A stretch of DNA of 64,000 nt from Nitrososphaerota archaeon (GTDB lineage: Archaea; Thermoproteota; Nitrososphaeria; Nitrososphaerales; Gagatemarchaeaceae), in contig JAPCJO010000002.1 of NCBI GenBank assembly GCA_027886905.1, positions 21,859 through 85,858 of the forward strand, read 5' to 3'. The notes under the pieces were generated by a model. The model searched no databases and was not told the origin of the DNA. It worked only from the letters and a program-made list of their open reading frames with translations. Positions 33,387-40,835 of this stretch are shown here, piece after piece. Position numbers and translations under genes: made by a program. The stretch's first letter is position 1. Every line of letters starts with the position of its first letter.

Positions 33387-34834
33387 CCTCCGCGGTCGGC
33401 GTCTATGCCCAACGCCCTGCTCATGGTCCTCAGCTTCCAGCTTGTCTCCTCTAGCTCGTCGCGTGGCTCAGAGCCCTCGACCAGCCCGGCCCCCGCGTAG
33501 AGCACGGCCTGCCTTCCCTTGATCACCCCTGACCGGATGCCCACGACGAGGTCCGCCTCGCTCTGGCGGGCGTTCAGGAGCCCCACGACGCCCGAGTACC
33601 ACCCCCGCCGCGCGATCTCGGACCTGCGGATCCAGCGGACCGCCGCCTCCCTGGGTACGCCCCCGATTGCCGGGGTCGGCCAGAGGGCCATGGCCGCAGC
33701 CCAGACGCCCTCGCCGTCGAGGAGGGTCGCCTTCACGGGCGTGTACAGGTGCTGTATCGTCGTCAGCCTCTTCAGGACTGGCGCGCCCGGGACCTCGACC
33801 CTCGAGCTGATGGGAGAGAGGGCGCTGACCGCCGCCTGCACCACGAACTCGTGTTCCCTGCCCGACTTGGGGTCCCTGAGCAGGCGCGCCCCGAGGGCGT
33901 CGTCATCGGCCTTGTCAGAGGTCCGCGGAGAGGAAGCGGCGAGGCAGTCGACCTCCACTTTTCCCCGCTTCAAGGAGAGCAGGCTCTCCGGGGTCGCTCC
34001 GAGGAAGACCGAGCCCCTCCTCTTGATCGCGAAGACCGTGGAGTCCGGGTTGAGGGCGATCAGCCTCTTCAGGACCGCCGAGGCAGGGACACGGGCGTTG
34101 AACGTGAGCGAGACGGCTCGCGAGAGCACGACCTTCTTCAGCTCGTCCCGCGAGATGGACTCGATGGCCTCCCGGGCGAGCGAGACCCAGCGCTTCCCGG
34201 ATGGGATGCTCCTGGCAGTCTTGAGTGAGGGAAGGGCATCTTCCGGCGCACCCCCCTCTTCAGCGGCGCGAGCCTCCAGCCCCCGGATCAAGGCCCGATA
34301 GACGGCGCGAAGCGGGGCCGGCTCGGAGGAGGGCCTGACGCGCGCGACGAGCGTGATGTGCGTCTCCCTGCCGCTCGATGTGAACGTGAGAGCCGGGATG
34401 ACCCAGCGCGAAGGGGGGAAGTCGCTCCAGGCGCCCTTCTCCGCCTGTCCGGGAGAGGATGGGAACCCCCAGCCGCCGATCACCATGACCTTGGAGGAGT
34501 CTGCCGCGGAGACTGCGCCCAGTCCCAGGAGGCTCCTCCTAGCCCGGCCCCCCATCCGCTTCGGAGGAGCCAGCTCGAAGGACTTGGCTGCCCCCATGCC
34601 CAGCACTGCGCGCTCAGGGCCGCCGAAGAACTGGGCGTCCTCGAGCGACGAGTCGAACACGCCAAGTGGGAGCTCACAGTCGATCTTCCTGGTGCTTACG
34701 TGTATCACGGCCGCGCCCCTGCTCCTGGCCTCGGAGAGCCCCTCCGCGAGCGAGCGGTCCACCCAGTCCCGGAGGATGGAGCGCTGTCTAGGCTCGGCGA
34801 AAGACAAGGAAGCGGCGCTTCGGCGAGGAGGCAT
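33383..34834 (-). CDS. menF: Isochorismate synthase
   Basis: This 483-residue chorismate-binding enzyme has VFLGATPESLLSLKRGKVE, the catalytic Lys region DELKKVVLSRAV, IQHLYTPVKATL and a C-terminal YSGVVGLLNARQ and YAGAGLVEGSEP. These give the MenF/EntC active site with Mg2+-binding glutamates. It commits chorismate to menaquinone. The frame is open from 34861, but CTTAATACC at about 34870-34878 is too close to that GTG; ATG 34834 (MPPRRSAAS) has leaderless spacing and is preferred. It is the first gene of the six-gene men operon, divergent from menC. Confidence 0.9.
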   Translation of the reverse strand: MPPRRSAASLSFAEPRQRSILRDWVDRSLAEGLSEARSRGAAVIHVSTRKIDCELPLGVFDSSLEDAQFFGGPERAVLGMGAAKSFELAPPKRMGGRARRSLLGLGAVSAADSSKVMVIGGWGFPSSPGQAEKGAWSDFPPSRWVIPALTFTSSGRETHITLVARVRPSSEPAPLRAVYRALIRGLEARAAEEGGAPEDALPSLKTARSIPSGKRWVSLAREAIESISRDELKKVVLSRAVSLTFNARVPASAVLKRLIALNPDSTVFAIKRRGSVFLGATPESLLSLKRGKVEVDCLAASSPRTSDKADDDALGARLLRDPKSGREHEFVVQAAVSALSPISSRVEVPGAPVLKRLTTIQHLYTPVKATLLDGEGVWAAAMALWPTPAIGGVPREAAVRWIRRSEIARRGWYSGVVGLLNARQSEADLVVGIRSGVIKGRQAVLYAGAGLVEGSEPRDELEETSWKLRTMSRALGIDADRGG

Positions 34835-34931
34835 TCTCGGTCCCGTTCCAGCAATTACCACGGCTCAGTGGTATTAAGGGTTGCGAGTCGCGGCTCAAAC
34901 GTTAAAGCGGGCGGGGTGACCCGAACTCGGG
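34835..34931. promoter_or_regulatory. Divergent promoter pair of the menaquinone locus
   Basis: Two TATA-like elements point in opposite directions: CTTAATACC (minus, about 34870-34878) for menF and AACGTTAAAGC (plus, about 34898-34908) for menC. Both are roughly 25-30 bases from the chosen start codons. The two promoters share about 25 bases, so one regulator could control both halves of the pathway. I see no clear palindrome in between. Confidence 0.6.
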
Positions 34932-36023
34932 TTGAGCCTCAGGGTCAGCCTCGTGAAGATGCCCCTCCTCTCCGCCTTCACCAACAGCGGGGGGACAATG
35001 CTCTCCAGGAACGCCCTGATCCTCCAGCTGACGCACGGCGGCACGGAGGCGCTGTCCGAGTGCGTCACGGACGAGAACCCCTCCTGCACGGGCGAGGACA
35101 ACGAGAGCGCGCTGCGCGCGATCAAGAGCCGGTTCGCCGACATGCTCCGAGCCGGCCCTCCGTCGCCCGGGAGGTTCCTCGACTCCGTCGAGGGCGTCAA
35201 GGGTCACCAGATGGCGAAGGCCGCGGTTGAGATGCTCCTGTGGGACTACCGCGCCAAGGTCGACGGGACGACGCTGAACGAGGCCCTGGGAGGGTCGAGG
35301 GGATACGCGGACGCAGGCGTCGCGATCGGGCTGGGAGCCGAGGGAGAGGTCAGAGCGCAGGTGAGCGCTGCGCTGGAGCGCGGGTACAAGCGGATCAAGG
35401 TCAAGATCGACAGGAAGGGGGCATACAGGACGCTCGGGGCGATAAGGGACGCGTTCCCTGAAATCCCGCTCAGCGCCGACGCCAACGCGTGCTTCGAGCT
35501 ACCCAGAGACATGGCCGCGCTGAGGCGCATCGACAGGTTCGGGCTCCAGTACCTGGAGCAGCCGCTGGGGTACGACGACCTCGCGGGCCACTCAGCTCTG
35601 GCGAAGGAGATGTCCACCCCGATCTGTCTGGACGAGTCTGTGACCACTCTAGAGAGGGCGAGCGAGGCCCTTGAGATGGGGGCCGCGAGCGTGATCAACG
35701 TCAAGCCCGGAAGGGTCGGAGGCCTCACCGTCGCGATGGAGATCGCGCGGCTCGCGAGGGCCAGCGGGGCTCACGTCTGGGTGGGCGGGATGCTGGAGAC
35801 CGGGGTGGGGAGGGCGTTCAACGTCGCCCTGGCTTCTCAGAGGGAGGTCGACTATCCTGGGGACACCTCTCCCAACGACCGCTACTTCGAGAGGGACCTT
35901 GCAAAGAACCCGTTCAAGATGAGGGGCGGGAGGATCAGGCCGAACTCCGGGCCAGGAATCGGCGTGCAGCTCGACAGAGAGTTCATCGAGAGAATCGCAC
36001 TGAAGAAATGGGTCCTTTTCTGA
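34932..36023 (+). CDS. menC: o-Succinylbenzoate synthase
   Basis: This 363-residue enolase-superfamily enzyme has the KxK acid/base pair in YKRIKVKIDRKG, metal ligands in LSADANACF, LEQPLGYDD and CLDESVTT, and the opposing Lys in INVKPGRVGG. These are the OSBS/muconate-lactonizing signatures. Divergence from the men operon and the phrase GGMLETGVGRAFNVALAS argue for OSBS, which dehydrates SHCHC. N-acylamino-acid racemase activity is a common alternative in this family. The start is TTG 34932, leaderless with respect to its TATA element. Confidence 0.9.
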   Translation: MSLRVSLVKMPLLSAFTNSGGTMLSRNALILQLTHGGTEALSECVTDENPSCTGEDNESALRAIKSRFADMLRAGPPSPGRFLDSVEGVKGHQMAKAAVEMLLWDYRAKVDGTTLNEALGGSRGYADAGVAIGLGAEGEVRAQVSAALERGYKRIKVKIDRKGAYRTLGAIRDAFPEIPLSADANACFELPRDMAALRRIDRFGLQYLEQPLGYDDLAGHSALAKEMSTPICLDESVTTLERASEALEMGAASVINVKPGRVGGLTVAMEIARLARASGAHVWVGGMLETGVGRAFNVALASQREVDYPGDTSPNDRYFERDLAKNPFKMRGGRIRPNSGPGIGVQLDREFIERIALKKWVLF

Positions 36024-36060
36024 GACGAGGCGGCGAAAAAAGGAGGAGGATGTAAAAGGC

Positions 36061-36489
36061 ATGAGCCCGCCTCTGATGCCGGGCAATTTGCCGCTCGAGC
36101 ATTCTGTGAAGCTTCGCGTGAGGTTCGCGGAGACGGACGCGATGGAGGTCGCGTACTACGCTGAGTACTTCGTCTGGTTCGAGGTGGCGAGGACGGAGCT
36201 ATTCAGGTCGGTCGGGCTGCCATATAGCGAGGTCCAGAAGCGGGGGCTGCACACGCCCGTCGTCCGGGCGGTGGCTGACTACAAGTCGTCGGCGAGGTAT
36301 GACGACGAGGTGGTCGTGAAGGCCACGGCGACAAAGGTCGGGAGGTCCAGCTTCAGGCTCGACTACGAGGTCCTCAAGATGCCAGGAGGGGAGCTCCTCT
36401 GCGTCGGGCACACGGTGCACGTCTTCGTCGGCGAGGACGGGAGGCCGAAGAGAATCTCCGACGAAATCAGGGGAAAGCTCGCCGGCTGA
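36061..36489 (+). CDS. Hotdog thioesterase, candidate DHNA-CoA thioesterase
   Basis: This 142-residue 4HBT-type hotdog protein has the catalytic motif RFAETDAMEVAYYAEYFVWF with the Asp at about 22, and the hotdog helix FEVARTELFRSVGLPY. This is the YbgC/4-hydroxybenzoyl-CoA thioesterase group. It follows menC by 37 bases on the same strand. The men locus needs a thioesterase to release DHNA from DHNA-CoA, and no other candidate is present, so assignment to that step is likely but inferred. The spacing ATG follows an AAAAAAGGAGGAGG stretch, a strong ribosome-binding site for an internal operon gene. Confidence 0.82.
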   Translation: MSPPLMPGNLPLEHSVKLRVRFAETDAMEVAYYAEYFVWFEVARTELFRSVGLPYSEVQKRGLHTPVVRAVADYKSSARYDDEVVVKATATKVGRSSFRLDYEVLKMPGGELLCVGHTVHVFVGEDGRPKRISDEIRGKLAG

Positions 36490-36497
36490 GGAAAATC

Positions 36498-37355
36498 CTA
36501 TTCGCGTCTCGATATGAACTTGAGCGCCGCGGCGTTGAACTCTTCCGCGTTCTCCAGGTGAGGGAAGTGCCTCGAGGCGCTCACGGCAAGGGCCTCGCTG
36601 TGGGGGACTGCCCGCGCGACCAGCTCGCCGATGCGCTGGAGCCACACCGCGGTCTGCTGGCCGTTGACCACGAGCGTCCGGCAGGAGATCTTCGCCGCCT
36701 GGGCCTTGAATGGCGGGAGCCTGGTCCTGAGCTCCGCGATGGTCCTCGCGTTGTCGAGCATCATCTGCCTGGCAGCCTCAGGCAGCTCGGCGAACGCCCC
36801 GACCTTGTTCTGGATACCGTCTACGTTCAGCTGGACTGCCTTCTTGGTCTGGCCCGAGTCCAGCGCCTTCAGGGCGGGGACGAGGGAGCCCGACTGGAAG
36901 CGCCTGGCGGAGAGCGCGACACCGGGGCTGCTTATCAGCAGGGTGAACATCTGTCCGGAGCTGTTGGGGTCCTCCACCAGCAGGGTGGCGATGGCGGGCT
37001 CCACGAGGATGAGGGTGCGGACAAGGTCCGGGCGGTCGGCCGCAAGGTAAGCGGCCACGAACCCCCCGTAGGAGTGCCCGACCAGGTGAACCGGGGCGAT
37101 CCCGAGCCCCTCTATGAGCCCCTTGAGGTCGGCGGCGTTCGCGGCTATCGTGCTGTCGGTCACGTCCCCTTCCCTGTTGTTCGGGGAGGCGTAGCGCCTG
37201 CTGTAGGTCACCGTCGAGTATCTCTGGGAGAAGGCCTTGACCTGGGCGTTCCAGGCGCGGTAGTCGGTAGGGATCCCGTGTGAGAAAACCACCGGCTCGC
37301 CGCTCCCCGCACGTTCGTGGTATAGCGAGACGCCGCCGACGTCGATGCTCGGCAT
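36498..37355 (-). CDS. Alpha/beta hydrolase
   Basis: This 285-residue protein has VVFSHGIPTDYRAWNAQV (oxyanion hole), the nucleophile elbow LVGHSYGGFVAAYLA, and a C-terminal ASRHFPHLENAEEF with the catalytic His. It is a typical esterase or haloalkane-dehalogenase-like fold. It converges with the thioesterase gene (nine bases apart), so it is outside the men transcript. The substrate is unknown. Confidence 0.85.
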   Translation of the reverse strand: MPSIDVGGVSLYHERAGSGEPVVFSHGIPTDYRAWNAQVKAFSQRYSTVTYSRRYASPNNREGDVTDSTIAANAADLKGLIEGLGIAPVHLVGHSYGGFVAAYLAADRPDLVRTLILVEPAIATLLVEDPNSSGQMFTLLISSPGVALSARRFQSGSLVPALKALDSGQTKKAVQLNVDGIQNKVGAFAELPEAARQMMLDNARTIAELRTRLPPFKAQAAKISCRTLVVNGQQTAVWLQRIGELVARAVPHSEALAVSASRHFPHLENAEEFNAAALKFISRRE

Positions 37356-37414
37356 CTCGCTGAACTCCCTTCTCGCGCCCTATAAGCAGTTCTGGCGGGG
37401 CGCTCGCGGCGCCG

Positions 37415-38368
37415 TCAGGCCTGGGGGACGAGCGATATGCGGATGCCGTCTGGGTCCCTCGCCACCAGCGCTCCTCCCTCGGTCCGAGAGCCTGGGAGAC
37501 GTCGGGCGACCTCCCTCAGGACGTCCCCGTCAGGGACGACGACTTTGAGCTCGTCCAGCCCGGCGTCGCCGTCCTCGTGCGGCGTCCCGTGGAGGCTATG
37601 CCAGGTGTTGAGCCCGATGTGGTGATGGTAGCCCCCAGCTGAGAGGAAGGCCGCGCCCATCTGCGGGACGTGCATCATCGTCTCCAGCCCGAGCTTCTCG
37701 TGGTAGAACTTGACCGACCTATCGAGGTCGGTGACCCTGAGGTGCACGTGCCCGATCCTGGCCCCGGTGGGGAACGCCGTGGGCTTCCCTCGGGCGCCTT
37801 CCTCTCCCAGCTCGCCGAGGAGCGACTCGAAGTCCAAGGGCTGGCTCATCGGGGCCATGAGCGACATGTCCCCCGTGGCCGCTATGCGCTCCGATATCTT
37901 CCTCCAGTCAGACCAGGCGTTCCGGGGCCTGTCCGCGTAGATCTCCATCCCGTTCCTCTCGACGTCGTGGAGGTAGAGGGACTCGCTCACCTGGTGGTCG
38001 GCGAACCCCTCGTAGGGCACGCCCGAGCCCCCTATCGCCAGGAACGTGGAGGCGAGACTTCTCCTGTCCGGGACGAGCACCGCATAGTGGTAGAGCCCCG
38101 CGAAGTCGCGCGGGGCCTGCCTAGCCTGCGGGTCTTCCCTCAGGGTCAACAGGGCATCCTGAGGCGCGCCTGAGAAGCCCAAGTCGACGGTCTTCAGGCC
38201 CGACGCGCCCTCGTCTACCACCTTCGGTGTGAGGCCCAGCCGGCCCACGTAAAAGTCGAGCATGGGCCGCAGGCGCCTCACGCGCAGAGTGGGCGACCCG
38301 AGCCTCATCCCTCCGTCCATCACGAAGGGCGCGAGCTCGGCGGGGCGGGTCGAGAGCTTGGAGTCCAA
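37415..38368 (-). CDS. Catechol-2,3-dioxygenase-like VOC protein
   Basis: This 317-residue protein has two VOC modules plus a linker. The second carries the iron-ligand strand ARIGHVHLRVTDLDRSVKFY and FLSAGGYHHHIGLNTWHS, as in the CatE branch of extradiol dioxygenases. The first half (LYHYAVLVPDRRSLA, LYLHDVERNGMEIYADRP) is also characteristic of that branch. Such enzymes cleave aromatic diols; another ring-cleavage role is possible. It starts with TTG one base after the stop of the DUF1512 gene on the same strand, so it is co-transcribed with it. Confidence 0.82.
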   Translation of the reverse strand: MDSKLSTRPAELAPFVMDGGMRLGSPTLRVRRLRPMLDFYVGRLGLTPKVVDEGASGLKTVDLGFSGAPQDALLTLREDPQARQAPRDFAGLYHYAVLVPDRRSLASTFLAIGGSGVPYEGFADHQVSESLYLHDVERNGMEIYADRPRNAWSDWRKISERIAATGDMSLMAPMSQPLDFESLLGELGEEGARGKPTAFPTGARIGHVHLRVTDLDRSVKFYHEKLGLETMMHVPQMGAAFLSAGGYHHHIGLNTWHSLHGTPHEDGDAGLDELKVVVPDGDVLREVARRLPGSRTEGGALVARDPDGIRISLVPQA

Positions 38369-38369
38369 G

Positions 38370-39473
38370 CTACTGGCCCACGCCCAGGGTGTTCCCTATC
38401 CCGGCCAGGAGGACGGCCTCGCCCTCCTTCGTCCTCTCCTGGATTATCCTCTTGACGAGGCTCACCGCCTTCTCCGCGCCGTCCGCTATCTCCTTCTTCA
38501 TCGTCGCCATCACGTCGAGGTCGCCTTCCTTGACGAGTACGGCGTAGACCGGTATGTCGTGCTTGGTGGCGACCTCCTCGATCTGGAACTTCTCGACGCC
38601 CAAGCCTCCTATGGCGGCGCCGACCCCCTCAGCGACCTGGCCCGTCTCCTCGCCCTCGAGCTTGCCCGCCGCGTCCACCATGATGATCGCCTTCAGAGGG
38701 ACGTTCATCTCCTCCACGAGGCGCCGGATTGCGACTCCCGGCTGTCCCACGTACCCCATCGGCCCCTCGGCCTTGAGCACATAGAGCGTCCGGCCCTCGA
38801 ATGCCGTCGTGCCTACGACCGTGTCCTTGGCCACCGTCTGCTTCGGAGCCCCGCTGATGAACCTAGACGCCACCAGTGGGCCTACCCCGTCGCCGATGGG
38901 CATCCCCGTCTTGACCGAGTCCATCGCCTTCGACAGCGCGTCTGCCTGCTCCATTATCTGTGGGAGGCTCATCTGAAGCTGCATGAGCGCCATGGACGAG
39001 CCTGCCTTCTTTCCGAGCAGGTAGTAGTGCCTCACCACCTTGGTTATGGTGTTCAGGCCGCTCGCCAGCTCCAGCATGTTCTGCGCCACCGAGAGGGAGA
39101 CCGCGTCTGCGTTCCCGATGATGCCCCTTATCTCTGCCCTGGCCCTTTCGTCGCTCGTCTCCGCGATATGCTCGACCTTCCCGATGATCCCGGCCGGATC
39201 CATGCCCTCCGGCATTATCGTGACATAGTCCAGGAAGCGGTCCACCCTCTCGCCGACGTCGCCCGTCGGGGAGCCCTTTTGCCCGAAGTAGTCCAAGACC
39301 TCCCTCCTCGCCTTATCCCTCATCGACTCGAGACGGCCGAGCGACTTGCCGATGCTGTTGACCGAGAGGCGCGACTGGATCCTCCCGCCGTAGAATATGA
39401 AGACGAAGATTAGGACGTAGTAGGCGGAGCTGAGGATGGTGCTCAGGCTGACGCCTCCCAGCGGGCTAGACAT
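38370..39473 (-). CDS. DUF1512 membrane-anchored archaeal protein
   Basis: This 367-residue protein has an N-terminal membrane helix (about 10-29, ILSSAYYVLIFVFIFYGGRI) and a long cytoplasmic part with alternating helical and glycine-rich segments (DGVGPLVASRFISG, KAEGPMGYVGQPGVAIRRLV). I recognise it as the archaea-specific DUF1512 family, conserved but uncharacterised. The C-terminal IIMVDAAGKLEGEETG and EGVGAAIGGLGVEKFQ suggest a nucleotide-handling or hydrolase-like core, but this is weak. It leads a two-gene unit with the dioxygenase-like gene and is divergent from the padR gene. Confidence 0.8.
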   Translation of the reverse strand: MSSPLGGVSLSTILSSAYYVLIFVFIFYGGRIQSRLSVNSIGKSLGRLESMRDKARREVLDYFGQKGSPTGDVGERVDRFLDYVTIMPEGMDPAGIIGKVEHIAETSDERARAEIRGIIGNADAVSLSVAQNMLELASGLNTITKVVRHYYLLGKKAGSSMALMQLQMSLPQIMEQADALSKAMDSVKTGMPIGDGVGPLVASRFISGAPKQTVAKDTVVGTTAFEGRTLYVLKAEGPMGYVGQPGVAIRRLVEEMNVPLKAIIMVDAAGKLEGEETGQVAEGVGAAIGGLGVEKFQIEEVATKHDIPVYAVLVKEGDLDVMATMKKEIADGAEKAVSLVKRIIQERTKEGEAVLLAGIGNTLGVGQ

Positions 39474-39544
39474 CCTCTAGACCTCCCGCCGCCCGCGACC
39501 CCAAACCACAGATGTCAACCATACGATTTCGCCTGTGGCCATTG

Positions 39545-39600
39545 TATGGGACGTCCAATATAAGGATAGTGGTATTGGTCATCCCATATCCTTATAATTG
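39545..39600. promoter_or_regulatory. Double palindromic operator over the padR promoter
   Basis: Two 16-base near-palindromes, TATGGGACGTCCAATA (39545-39560) and TATTGGTCATCCCATA (39573-39588), are centred 28 bases apart. Interleaved with them is a perfect 10-base inverted repeat, TATAAGGATA (39559-39568) and TATCCTTATA (39587-39596), also spaced by 28. The second arm contains the CTTATAATT TATA element of padR. This is most likely the binding site of PadR itself, bound as two dimers about 2.7 helical turns apart, giving autoregulation of padR and the ABC exporter behind it. Confidence 0.75.
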
Positions 39601-39631
39601 CGGAGGGGATTGTCACCGACGGCCCTCAGCG

Positions 39632-40021
39632 ATGAAGATTGTGAAGGAAGACGAAGGAGAGGAGATGTGCGACATGCGCGGGATGCTGTCGTTCACCATC
39701 CTCTGGCTGCTCTCCAGGCGGCCGATGTACGGGCAGGAGCTCGCCACGGAGATAGGGAACCGGAGGGGAGACAAGCCCAACCCCGGGACGATATACCCGG
39801 CGCTCAAGGAGCTGGCCACCCGCCGGCTCATAGTGGCGAGCCAGCAGGGGCGGAACTCCGTCTACGAGCTCACGACGGAGGGGAAGGCCACGCTGGAGAG
39901 GTCGATGGAGTACTTCGAGAAGGCCTTCGGGGACATATTCAACGAGCTGAGGCAGGTCCCGCCGGGCGCCACGAAGGTCCGGGCGAGGCGGCCTTCCGGC
40001 GGACGCCCAGCAAGGGTGTGA
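39632..40021 (+). CDS. PadR-family transcriptional regulator
   Basis: This 129-residue winged-helix protein has MRGMLSFTILWLLSRRPMYG, GTIYPALKELATRRLI and VYELTTEGKATLERSMEYFEKAF, the standard PadR domain and dimerisation helix. Most PadR proteins repress adjacent exporters and are released by small molecules. Here the ABC genes follow by 22 bases, fitting that pattern. The ATG at 39632 is chosen because CTTATAATTG at 39591-39600 is the promoter; the longer frame starts upstream of it. The first 20 residues are acidic (KIVKEDEGEEMCDM), an unusual N-terminal extension with one Cys. Confidence 0.87.
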   Translation: MKIVKEDEGEEMCDMRGMLSFTILWLLSRRPMYGQELATEIGNRRGDKPNPGTIYPALKELATRRLIVASQQGRNSVYELTTEGKATLERSMEYFEKAFGDIFNELRQVPPGATKVRARRPSGGRPARV

Positions 40022-40043
40022 CCTGTCCTTTGCCGCGGTCGAT

Positions 40044-40805
40044 TTGAAGGGGGCGGGGTCGCTGCCAGAGAACGAGATCGAGATAGCCAACCTGACCAAG
40101 ACCTACGGCAAGGTCGTCGCGCTGAACGACGTCTCACTAGAGGTCAGCGCCGGCGAGATACTCGGCCTCCTCGGGCCCAACGGCGCTGGGAAGAGCACCC
40201 TCATGAAGATAGTCGTAGGAATCCTGCGCCCGACCACGGGCTACGTGAAGGTGGGCGGGAGCGACCTCGCGAAGGAGCCGGAGGCGGCCAAGAGGAACGT
40301 CGGCTACCTGCCGGAGAACCCGTCGCTCTACCCCGGGCTGACGGTGAGCGAGTTCCTGAGCTTCCTGGGGAAGATCAGGGACGTCCCCGACGACGCGCTG
40401 CGGGACAAGATCTCCGAGGCGCTGATGACCTTCTCGCTCGAGGAGAAGGCGGACGCCATGCTGGGCGCGCTCTCGAAGGGGATGAAGCAGAAGGTAGCCC
40501 TCATCGCCGCGACGCTGCACGACCCGAAGGTGCTGGTGCTGGACGAGCCGCTCACCGCCCTGGACCCCAAGACCCAGGTCTTCGTAAACAGCTGGATAGC
40601 TGCCCAGGGCAAGAAGGGGACGACGGTGCTCCTCTCGACCCACAACCTGGAGATCGCGCAGGACCACGCGACGAGGATAGCGATAATCGACAAGGGCAGC
40701 ATAATAGCCCTCGGGGCGCTCGACAGCCTCCGCAGGATGGCCGACGCTGGGAAGGACGCCAGGCTCGACGAGGTCTTCCTCAAGCTCACCGCCGAGACGG
40801 CGTAG
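40044..40805 (+). CDS. ABC transporter ATP-binding protein
   Basis: This 253-residue protein has Walker A LLGPNGAGKSTLMKI, the ABC signature ALSKGMKQKVALIAAT, Walker B VLVLDEPLTALDP and the H-loop LLSTHNLEIA. It is of the CcmA/NatA-like export subfamily that pairs with ABC-2 permeases. The start is TTG 40044 or a TTG/ATG-equivalent slightly downstream (LPENEIEIANL); the first residues are not conserved. It is co-transcribed between padR and the permease, so the three genes form an inducible export system of unknown substrate. Confidence 0.9.
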   Translation: MKGAGSLPENEIEIANLTKTYGKVVALNDVSLEVSAGEILGLLGPNGAGKSTLMKIVVGILRPTTGYVKVGGSDLAKEPEAAKRNVGYLPENPSLYPGLTVSEFLSFLGKIRDVPDDALRDKISEALMTFSLEEKADAMLGALSKGMKQKVALIAATLHDPKVLVLDEPLTALDPKTQVFVNSWIAAQGKKGTTVLLSTHNLEIAQDHATRIAIIDKGSIIALGALDSLRRMADAGKDARLDEVFLKLTAETA

Positions 40806-40835
40806 CCAGCGCACGCCATGGAGAACTGACCTCCC

